Source of the DNA: Lamellibrachia columna
Lineage: Eukaryota > Annelida > Polychaeta > Sabellida > Siboglinidae
DNA: 64,000 nt
Reading direction: 5' to 3'
Assembly: GCA_963662155.1 (NCBI GenBank)
Contig: OY759273.1
Location: 375,501 to 439,500 of the forward strand
Position numbers and translations under genes: made by a program
Shown: one piece after another, positions 34,801 to 46,800 of the stretch
Layout: each line of letters opens with the position of its first letter
How positions within the stretch are numbered: the first letter of the stretch is position 1
The notes under the pieces: generated by a model
Database searches by the model: none
What the model saw: only the letters and a program-made list of their open reading frames with translations
Told to the model about the DNA's origin: nothing

Positions 34801-37800
34801 CCTATGGTTAGGGTTAGGAAAATATTTATGGAAGTATTTTGTTTCACGTAAGGAAGATAGAAGAACTAGAGGACACCAAGCAGCGTTAATGAGAGAACAG
34901 TGTACCCTTGATATAAGACGGTACTCATTCTCACAGAGGACGATAAAGGAATGGAACAAATTATCTACAGATTGTAAATGTTAGCCGAGTGAATATGTTT
35001 AGAAACAAAGTTGTCAAATATTTCAGAGGGGCGGGTTACACATAGATGAAAATTTTTTTACTCTCAATGAGCTAACAGCTTCCTTGTCGACTTCCTATCT
35101 GGAGATTTAGATTTGGATAGCAATCTTGTTAAATCTTGTTAAACCAAACAGAGCCGGGAGAGTTCCAGTTTGACCAGTCGTCCTACTACGCTGACCCCCG
35201 GGCAGGGAGTGTCGCATTGACAGTGATCAGAGAGAAGGGATGTGATGGCAATGTGTCTGTCGAGTACAGCACAATGTGAGTATTCATCCATATGTTGACT
35301 AGATTCTGTTGTATGCGATAGACAGGCACAGTGTATTGTGTGCTATGACATTGATGCAGTTAAGGCTCGGCAAAGGGAGTACCTGGAATAGATTCTGTTG
35401 TATGTGACAGACAGACACAGTGTATTGTGCGCTATGTCATTGATGCAGTGATGGCTCCGCAAAGGGAGTACCTGGAATAGATTCTGTTGTATGTGATAGA
35501 CAGACACAGTGTATTGTGCGCTATGACATTGATGCAGTGATGGCTCGGCAAAGGGATTACCTGGAATAGATTCTGTTGTATGTGATAGACAGACACAGTG
35601 TATTGTGCGCTATGTCATTGATGCAGTGATGGCTCGGCAAAGGGAGTACCTGGAATAGATTCTGTTGTATGCGATAGACAGACACAGTGTATTGTGCGCT
35701 ATGTCATTGATGCAGTGATGGCTCGGCAAAGGGAGTACCTGGAATAGATTCTGTTGTATGCGATAGACAGACACAGTGTATTGTGTGCTATGACATTGAT
35801 GCAGTTAAGGCTCGGCAAAGGGAGTACCTGGAATAGATTCTGTTGTATGCGATAGACAGACACAGTGTAGTGTGCGCTATGTCATTGATGCAGTGATGGC
35901 TCGGCAAAGGGAGTACCTGGAATAGATTATGTTGTATGTGATAGACAGACACAGTGTATTGTGCGCTATGACATTGATGCAGTTAAGGCTCGGCAAAGGG
36001 AGTACCTGGACTAGATTCTGTTGTATGTGACAGACAGACACAGTGTATTGTGCGCTATGACATTGATGCAGTTAAGGCTCGGCAAAGGGAGTACCTGGAA
36101 TAGATTCTGTTGTATGTGACAGACAGACACAGTGTATTGTGCGCTATGACATTGATGCAGTTAAGGCTCGGCAAAGGGAGTACCTGGACTAGATTCTGTT
36201 GTATGTGACAGACAGACACAGTGTATTGTGCGCTATGACATTGATGCAGTGATGGCTCGGCAAAGGGATTACCTGGAATAGATTCTGTTGTATGTGATAG
36301 ACAGACACAGTGTATTGTGCGCTATGTCATTGATGCAGTGATGGCTCGGCAAAGGGAGTACCTGGAATAGATTCTGTTGTATGCGATAGACAGACACAGT
36401 GTATTGTGCGCTATGTCATTGATGCAGTGATGGCTCGGCAAAGGGAGTACCTGGAATAGATTCTGTTGTATGCGATAGACAGACACAGTGTATTGTGTGC
36501 TATGACATTGATGCAGTTAAGGCTCGGCAAAGGGAGTACCTGGAATAGATTCTGTTGTATGCGATAGACAGACACAGTGTATTGTGCGCTATGTCATTGA
36601 TGCAGTGATGGCTCGGCAAAGGGAGTACCTGGAATAGATTATGTTGTATGTGATAGACAGACACAGTGTATTGTGCGCTATGTCATTGATGCAGTGATGG
36701 CTCGGCAAAGGGAGTACCTGGAATAGATTCTGTTGTATGTGATAGACAGACACAGTGTATTGTGCGCTATGACATTGATGCAGTTAAGGCTCGGCAAAGG
36801 GAGGACCTGGACTAGATTCTGTTGTATGTGACAGACAGACACAGTGTGTTGTGTGCCATGTCATTGATGCAGTGATGGCTCGGCAAAGGGAGGACCTGGA
36901 CTAGATTCTGTTGTATGTGATAGACAGACACAGTGTATTGTGTGCCATGTCATTGATGCAGTGATGGCTCGGCAAACGGAGGACCTGGACTAGATTCTGG
37001 TGTATGTGATAGACAGACACAGTGTGTTGTGTGCAGGGTTGTTTGATTTAAATCATTTGATTTAAATCATTGATTTAAATCATGATTTAAATCATTGATT
37101 TAAATCATGATTTAAATCACTCAAAAAAAAAAAATGTATCGCTGATTTATATGAATTTAGCACAAACAATTGTTTACAAGCATTGAGATCAACACAGTCT
37201 TGTATGTTTTTTAATACAAAACCACAAAGTGTGCACACTTGTGTAGCTGTATTGACACCAGATAGCCTGACAGTCAAATATTTTATGACATTGTGTATGT
37301 CTGAGCTATTCCCTTTTTGAATGCAGTGAAGCCACACAAAGTTGTCTTCCAGAGGAAGTATCTTTTCAAGTCAGAAGCCCTGAGTTAAAGTCCACTTAGA
37401 GCTTGTGCTAGTTGTTCCCAATTCAGTATGTTGACTCAAGTGAGACAGTCTGGGCTACCATTGTTTAATACTGTACCAGTTTGCAGTCTGGTTAGAGACC
37501 CTTAAAGTACTACACAGGGCCCTGGACAGGTTCTAATCCACCCTCTCAGCAAACAATAATTACCACTGCTACAGCCACAGACACACAGCTTGCTTTCCTT
37601 TCCAAGACAGATTATGCAACTACAGGAGGTGTGGCCATGTGGACATTGTCTAATGTCTTTACGTAAGCAAAAATCATGTACCCTCTGTTAAGACAAGTAC
37701 CTAGATCGATTTGAATAGAACACATTTGAAAGGGTTTATAAATACATCAACATCTATATAAAATTTATTAATGTCTATATACCAGATTTAAAAAAAATCA

Positions 37801-40800
37801 AATCAATAAAAAAAAATTTTTTTAATCTGATTTCAATAAAAAAATCTTATTTAAATAAAAAATCTTATTTAAAAAAAATCATTATTTTTTTCAACCCTGA
37901 TTGTGTGCTATGTCATTGGTACAGTAATGGCTTGGCAAAGGGAAGACCTGAACTATATTCTGTTGTATGTGATAGACAGACACAGTGTATCGTGTGCTAT
38001 GTCATTGGTACAGTGATGGCTCAGCAAAGGGAGGACCTGGACTAGATTCTGGTGTTGACTATGAGGAGGTGCATGGAGTGCTACAATTCCAACACTGTGA
38101 GGCCAAGAAACAAGTGATACTGAAGATGAACAAGGACTCTCTTGTAAGCATCTCAACTGTACTTTTTCCTGCCCTTTTTTGTTATAGTTATTCAGCTTTT
38201 TTATGCAAATTGTTCAATATGTTTATTTTTAATCCAGTTTATTCAGTTAGATTGGCCCACTATTTTATACAGTTTAGTCCCTGTGATTGTCCAGTTTAGT
38301 TTAAGCACCAGACAAGATAATATGCTCATATTGTTGTCACAAGACATGAGACAAAGCTCATATTGTTGTCACAAGACATAAGACAAGGTGCTTATATTGT
38401 TGTCACAAGACATGAAACAGAGCTCATATTGTTGTCACAAGACATGAGACAAAGCTCATATTGTTGTCACAAGACATAAGACAAGGTGCTCATAGTGTTG
38501 TCACAAGACATGAGACAGAGCTCATATTGTTGTCACCAGACATAAGACAAGGTGCTCATATTGTTGTCACAACACATGAGACAGAGCTCATATTGGTGTC
38601 ACAAGACATGATACAAGATTATTGTATTGTTGTCACAATATATGAGACAAGGTGCTCATATTGTTGTCACAAGACATGTGACATGGAAAGCAGAGCTCCC
38701 AACAGCTACTATTTAACAAGACAAGATCAAACAAGATTACTATCCAAAGCAACAAATAATGGACGTCCAACAATTGTCCATGTTTGTAGTCTGCCCTTGT
38801 CAGGTATCTGTCAGTTTTGTTGGTGGTTGCGTAGTCGCATTGATTCAGTTTACAGTGCATGTGCTAAGGCTATATGAAGTAATGACACCATGAAGATTGA
38901 TGTGATATCTTGAATCAGGCCTACAGAGAGTAGACATGTGTAATGTTGGTTGGACAACTTGGCCAGTGTTTTCTTGACTGGACCATCCCATCATTCAAGG
39001 ATGCTGGTTCTTGCAGGGAAGCAAGAATCTGTTGGTGACGTTACGGAACCCAAGCATCGGGGCAAAGATAGGGAAGAACAGTGCAGTGATGGTCACCATT
39101 ACGTCAGGTACTGGCAGCTGAAAACACAATTACTCACAACAATCCTACTAAGAGCGTTGGTCATACAAAGGTAGCCCCAGATCCTTTCTCAATAAACAAC
39201 ATTTACAGTGTTAGCATAAAATGATGTGAATACATTTCCTTAAATTTAGTTAAAGTGAATGTACATTTGATAGTGAACCATTCTGATGATTTTCAAGTTT
39301 AATAAAGCATTTGAGTTGGATTATTCCAAAGTGTTTGTTGTAAATGTCCACTATTTATTATAGATTACTAATAGACTACAATGGTGAACATTCACTGCTA
39401 AGTAGTTGTACCAATATTTTATTATATATAATATTCAAGAATGTGTTCTGTTCCAATGAACGAACAATAACAAACCACGTGCAAAAATTATTACGGTTAC
39501 TGTAATTACACAGCTACGCCCTTTGTGAACGTACAATCATAAATATGGCGCAGCAAAACCCGCTGCATACTTACAACATAAAAATAGACGGAAACCCCCA
39601 AACTGGAATGTTACATACAATGCTCTCAGTTATCATAAGCTGAAGGAAACTTGCCTCTGTCGTCATTCACTACAATGACAATTTCAATGAAAACGATTTA
39701 TTTCAATGCGAACACAAGTGTTAACAAGCAGACGCATGTGTCAATGGTGAATGTTACCATGTCGAACCATCACATTAAAAACCTGAAATATCTGGACATT
39801 TTTGCATACAAACACATTGATGTTTACGTGAACGTGAAGCTAAGATTTCAGCCTTTCTAATGATAGTCTTTAGATGGCACCATTTTAACATGCACTTAAA
39901 CTAGTAAGGAAATAATCTGCTGCATCACCAGTCCCCCTAGTGGGCTGTCGCATTCAAGTGTCTGAGACAGATAATGATATGCATTGATAACAAATCCTCT
40001 GGAAAAATAAATGATCCTAAGTGATGTCATTATATCCTATTCCAATGAATGCCTTCAGACCCCCTGGCAGAACGATTGGCCAACGTGATGGGGGATGAAG
40101 AGGAGATTACATGGAGTGGTCAATTCAAGAGGTCAGTGCAAGTGATGTGGTTGTTGTATAGTTTGGTGTGTCCTGCATTGGTAAATCTTCAACAACAATA
40201 CTTCACTATTACTACACAACAACAATGCTTCATTATTACTACACAACAATTATACTGCACTAATACTACACAACAATGATACTGCACTAATACTACACAA
40301 CAATGATACTGCACTAATACTACACAACAGTACTTCACTAATACTACACAGCAACAATACTTCACTAATACTACACAGCAACAATACTTCACTAATTCTA
40401 CACAACAACAATACTTCACTAACACTACACAACAACAATACTTCACTAACACTACACAACAACAATACTTCACTAATTCTACACAACAACAATACTTCAC
40501 TAACACTACACAACAACAATACTTCACTAACACTACACAACAACAATACTAACACTACACAACAACAATACTTCACTAACACTACACAACAGTACTTCAC
40601 TAACACTACACAACAACAATACTTCACTAACACTACACAACAACAACAATCGACTTCCGGAATCTTGGTGCAGCAGCGACTTGAAATTGGTGTAGAGAAT
40701 TTACAGAAAAAAGTGCAATATCGAATAGATTAAGTATTACTATTGCATACATATTACACATTAACGTATTATAGACATATATTAGATAACAGTTTTTGTT

Positions 40801-43800
40801 AACTATTAGTCAGAGGCAGGATTTTAGAGTAAGTTAGTTCCGGACTCCGACAGGGAAATCAATAAGCGTTAATAGGGTTGTTTACCATTCGAAAATTTAG
40901 ATAGCATAGTGAATAGTCAGAAACAGTGGAATATTGGTTGGAATAAGTATTACTTATACACATATACTATATATGTACCCAAACTTCCTATAGACATATA
41001 TTAAGAAACTGTTCTTGTTAACAGAGGCAGTATTTTTCCCGGACTCAAATTCAACGAGCGATAATTGGGAGTTTGTTTACAGGTCGTGAATTAAACAGGT
41101 GTACCAAACTATAGTATATATTGTTTAATATATATTAGTGATACATTTACATAAATTACATACATAAGGTAATATCTGACATAGTTGTAGTAAATGATTT
41201 CGTTAAAAAGGAATTAACAGCAGGATTTTAGCATAAGTTGGTTTACACTGACTTCGTTGTTTTGTTTACACAGAGTTCTCCGTATTCGCTAAGTGGCAGG
41301 CTCTTTCTTTGCTCGTGCGAGCTTAGTAGAAAATACATAGTTAGCAAGTATATTAGCCTAAAGTGTTCTTTTGGACACAAAAACAGCCTTATTCAAGGCA
41401 AACATAGCAATCAGATTAAGTCTAAATTTTGTGATAGCGCCGTGCAAACGGCAGGTAAAGGCCACCAGGCATTTAATATGCAGCAGTTGTAGCAATTGGG
41501 TGGACTTCGTCAAGTCCAGGTGTGAGAAGTCCTGGGCTGAGTTTCAGGCGGATAGTTTTAGTTTTGAGTTTAGGTGATGTACGAGGATGAAGGAACTTGA
41601 GGTGGAGTTAGAACTGCTGAGGCTTGTGGCAGTGGTGGGAAGGGAGCAGGTGGGTTGTGCCAGTGGTTCTAGTGGGGGGACAGTGGATAAAGTGGGGGAA
41701 GACGACGAGAGAGATGCTAGGGAGAGCTCACCTCAGCCTGGGAGGAGGTTGAGAGGAGGTAAGGTGACAGGTTGTAGGGAGACAGGACGGAAGGAGACGG
41801 GACGTAGGGAGACAGGTTGAAAGGAGACGAGAAGGAAAGAAATGAGAGGGAAGACAAATGGATCGAAGGAAGGGGGAGTGGGGGAGACAGTAGCGAAGGA
41901 GTCGAGGGGGGGAGGAGACAATAGTTAAGGTGATGGGAGTGAGGGAGACAGGAAGTAGGGTGTCAGGAGGGAAGGCGACGGGAGCGCAAGTTAGCCAGGA
42001 GACGGGAGGGAAAAGTGACATGTGGATGTGTGAGAGAGAGCCTGATAGCAGTCTGCCACCAACTGACAAGGCTGCAGGACAGAATGTGATGGAGGGGATA
42101 GATCGGAAAAGCTATTCCGAAGTAGTGATACAGGGGTGAGAAAGAGAGTGAGGGTGTTTGTGGGGGACTCAATAGTTAGGAAGACCGACAGAGTCTTAAA
42201 CAAGGGAGAGGACGTTGTACTTTGCTTGCCTGGGGCCAAAATAGAGGTGATAACTGAGAGGGTAGAAAACATCGTGGGTTCGGGCAAGGGTGGATCTGTT
42301 TTAGTACACGTAGGGACAAATAACGTAGAGAGGGAGGGTACAACTGCCATAGTTAGGAAATACAGGAATTTGGTCAGAACACTAAAGCAGATGCGGGTTG
42401 AGCAGGTAATACTGTCAGGGATTCTACCAGTAATAGGAAGGAGGGGTCATAGATAGCAAAATTGCCGGGGGATGGCAGTTGACATGCTAGTCAAGAAGCT
42501 ATGTAGGGAAGAGGAAGTGGGTTTTGTGGGGAAGTTTTGTTGGAAGGGCTGATATGTATATGAAGGATGAGCTTTATCTAAGTGGAAAGGGGGCAGTAGT
42601 ATTTGCGGATGGACTGAGAGCAGCAGTAGACAGTGGCATGGGTAGCATAACAAATATTTTTGGTAGTAAACACTATTTAAACTAGAAGTGCAGGGGGGTT
42701 ACTTAGAGATGCGTCAAGCAGGACAAGAAGCCACTAGTACAGATAATGTCCGAAATGTCCGAAAAACTTGTCTGAAGCAGGTTATAGATGCATGTGTTTA
42801 AATGCTAGGAGTATAGTAAATAATAAAAACGAATTAAACATTATTGTAGAAGATATTGACCCTCACATAATTGGTATAACTGAATCATGGGCCATCACAG
42901 ACATTACAGATGCTCAATTAGGATTGACAGAATATGTAATGTTTAGGAGAGATTGAATAGGAAGAAGGGGAGGGGGAGTTATTTTATATGTTAAAGAATC
43001 TATTCAGGCTTATGAAATAAAATTAGAAAGGGAATCAGATTACGATGAAGCTGTTTGGTGCAAAATAGTTTCAGGAAATTCAAAATTAACTATTGGATTA
43101 GTTTACCGAAATCCAAACATAAACGAAGAGGATAACACAAAAATGCAAAATGCTATAAAGGAAGTTAGTAAAGGGGAATGTATCATAATGGGAGATTTTA
43201 ACCATGGACACATACAATGGAAATGTCTAGAGAGTACAGGGGGTGAGGAACAACAATTTCTATTTTTAATTCAGGAGAGCTTCCTTACTCAGCATGTGCT
43301 ACAACCAACCTGGGGAGAAAATGTATTAGATATAGTTTTATCATCACAAAGAGAATTAGTGGACAATGAAAAAAAATACATGAACCATTGGGTAACAGTG
43401 ACCACAATCAAATACATTTTTACATCAATGTAAAATCAAAAAGTAAAAATCAAAAACATAGGAGAAACTTCCACAAAGGTAACTATGAAGATATGAGAAA
43501 ATACTTAGCAAAGCTAGATTGGAATAACATGCTGATGAATAAGTCCGCCATTGCATGTTGGAATATTCTAAAATATGAAATTGAGAGTATCATCGATAAA
43601 TTTGTTCCCTTGAAAAAACAAGGAAAACGGTCTAGAAAGAAACACTTGTCAAAAGAAGCTATTAGAAAAATAGTGTTTAAGCAAACTTTGTGGAGGGTTT
43701 ATAGGCGTACCAGAAAGGATGAAGACTATGCAAATTACAAAGAGGCACTTAACCTAGCTACAACTGAAACTAGAAAATCTAAAAGAAGCTATGAGCAAAA

Positions 43801-46800
43801 AAAACAACAGGGGAAACATAATTTCAGACGGGTTTCAAATGGCAGCTCAGTTTTTACCACAGAAGATATCGGCTCACTTCCAGTTCCATGTACTAAATTT
43901 GAGGGCAATAAATCAGAACATTTAGGGCAGTTATTTGTAACTCCTGAAATTATAGCAAACAAAACTAAGAAGATGAAAGATAATAAATCACCTAGAGTTG
44001 ATGGGATACCACCAAAACTGCTTAAGGAAATTGTTGAGCAATTTAATACGCCACTTCCAAATTTTTTAACTTGTCACTAGAAGAAGGAATAGTTCCTTCA
44101 TAATGGAAAGAAGCAAACATTACGCTGCTATTTAAGAAGGGATCGAGGAACAAGCCAGAAAATTACAGACCACTGAATTTAACATCAGTTGTATGTAAAT
44201 TACTTGAAACATTAATTAGAGACCACATGGTGGAATTCCTTGTAAAACATAATTTAATAAATACATCTCAACATGGGTTCCTAAATCAAGGTCGTGTCTA
44301 ACCAATCAATGTTTTTTTGAAGAAATTACAAAGTGGGTAGATGACGGGTCACCAGTGGATGTTGTCTACTTAGATTTTCAGAAAGCTTTCGATAAAGTGC
44401 CACACCAAAGATTGATACTTAAACTAAAAGCCCATGGTATAGGTAATGATGTAATCAACTGGATAGAAAAGTGGCTTACACACAGAAGACAGAGAGTAAT
44501 AGTAGATGGTGAGATTTCAAACTGGAAATCGGTTTTAAGTGGGGTACCACAGGGATCAGTATTAGGCCCTATACTGTTTTTAATATATATAAATGATTTA
44601 GAAGATGACATATCTAGCAAAGTACTCAAATTTACAGATGACACAAAAGTATTCAGAAAGGTTACAAATAATACAGATAAACAAAGTTTACAGGATGATC
44701 TAGATAAATTAGTTAAATGGTCAGAAAAATGGCATATGTTATTCAATTTTGGTGTAAATGTATACACATAGGACATGGAAACATGGATGAAGAATATACA
44801 ATGGGGGATGCTGTACTAGGTAGAACCACACAAAAAAAGGACTTAGGACTAACATTTAGTGCTGACATGAAAGTTTCAGAGCAATGTGGGATTGCCGCTT
44901 CGAAAGGAAATCAAATTATAGGGCTAATTAGGAGAAGTATCATGTATAAGGAGAAACAGCTAATTGTACCCCTGTACAAAGCAATAGTTAGACCACATTT
45001 GGAATATTGTATTCAAGCATGGAGGCCGTATCATAAAAAGGACATAGATAAGCTAGAAAGAATACAACAAAGAGCAACTAAAATGATTCCAGAATTAAGA
45101 GACCTTAGTTACGAAAGTCGCTTATTACAATGTGGTTTGACAACACTAGAGACCAGGAGACTAAGAGGAGACCAAATAGAAGTGTTTAAAATAGTGAACG
45201 GTTATGAGGATGTTGATAGGAATATGTTCTTCAAACTTAAAGAAGGCAGTAGAACCAGAGGTACTCTTTCTCACAGAGGGTGATAAATGAATGGAACAAA
45301 CTGCCAAATGATTGTGTTAATGCTAGTAGTGTGAATATGTTTAAAAATAGAAATGAAATATATTTGATAAGGGCGGGCTACACATGGATGAGAAAATTGT
45401 TCAACTCTCGATAAGCCAATGGCTTCCTTGTCCACTTGCCATCTGGAACTTGTTGTATGGGATGGCAATCTTGTTAAAAACAACAATACTGCACTAATAG
45501 TACACAATAACAATACTTCATTATTACTACACAATAACAATACTGTACTAATACTACACAACAACAATATTTCATTATTACTGCACAATAACAATACTGT
45601 ACTAATACTACACAGCAATAATACTTCACTAATACTACAAAACAAGAATACTTCATTATTACTACACATCAACAATACTGCACTAATACTACACAACAAC
45701 AATATTTCATTATTATTACACAATAACAATACTTCACTAATACTACACAGCAACAATACTTCACTAAATCTACACAACAACAATACTTCACTAATACTAC
45801 ACAGCAACAATATTTCACTAATACTACACAACAACAATACTGCACTAATACTACACAACAACAATACTGTATTGATACTACACAACAACAATACTTCACT
45901 AATATTACACAACAACAATACTTCACTAATACTACACAGCAGCAATACTTCACTAATACTGCACAACAACAACACTGCGCTAATACTACAACAACAATAA
46001 TACAGCACTATTACTACACAACAACAATACTTCACTAGTACTACACAACAAGACCAGATGTCCTCAGATTGAGCCAATTATTTAATGTTAAAAAAGTTTT
46101 TTATTAAATAATGTATGAGTTGTGCAGCTAGCATGCATTGTATTTATATTATTATGTTTACATGTCATGCTTGATATTTGTCTGTTTTGAAAGTTTGTAT
46201 AAGAGTTTCTTATACCTCAAAAGGGTTCAGTTGGAAACTATGAAAACATTTTCATTTTAGTAGTATTGTAGCAATGTTAGTGGCACCTTTGATATAGTCC
46301 CTAAGTGTTTCCCTCTCCTCCAGTGCAATGGTGTTGGAGCCAGAGCAAGACGAAGATGGCAACGACCTCCCTCTGTCCGGGCTCGACTATGTGCTTCACT
46401 TCATCTCCTTCTTCTGGAAAGTCATATTTGCTTTCATTCCTCCCAGGTAGGTTGTCATTACTCCCAGGTAGGTTGTCATCCCTCCAAGGTAAGTTGTCAT
46501 TCCTTTCAGGTAGGCTGTCATTCCTCTCAGGTAGGTTGTCATCCCTCCCAGGTATGTTCTCATTCCCTCTGGTAGGTTTTCGTCCCTCTCAGGTAGACGG
46601 TCATTCCTCTCATGTAGGCTGTCATCCATCCCAGATAGGTTGCCATTGTTACCAGGTAGGTTGTCATCCCTCCCAGATAGGCTGTCATTCATCCCAGGTA
46701 TGTTCTCTTTCCCTCTGGTAGGTTGTCATTCCTCCCAGGTATGTTATCATTTCCCCCAAGTAGGTTGTCCTTCCCCAGGTAGTGTGTCATCCCTCCCAGG

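Larger units (their letters stand above)
40650..45478 (+). mobile_element. Near full-length CR1 retrotransposon (CR1-B), degenerate
   Basis: It starts near CGACTTCCGGAATCTTGGTG and ends in GGCAATCTTGTTAA, inserted in the 27-bp array with AACAACAAT-like sequence at both ends. About 4.8 kb: a 5' UTR of about 0.7 kb, ORF1 (Cys-rich finger plus SGNH/esterase domain), ORF2 (APE endonuclease, RT) and a short 3' UTR. An esterase-bearing ORF1 is a CR1-clade trait. It is the reference for the other CR1 fragments in the window. Multiple stops and frameshifts make it inactive. Confidence 0.92.
40190..46040. repeat. 27-bp array split by CR1-B (40190-40650 and 45479-46040)
   Basis: The unit is ACACAACAACAATACTTCAC plus TAATACT. 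About 16 copies lie left and 20 right of a full-length CR1 insertion. The right half is richer in ATTATTACTACACAATAAC variants. Confidence 0.94.

Noticed and set aside
45271..46077. 268-codon minus-strand Cys/Leu-rich ORF
   Set aside because: It reads the 27-bp array and the CR1 3' UTR; composition follows the repeat.
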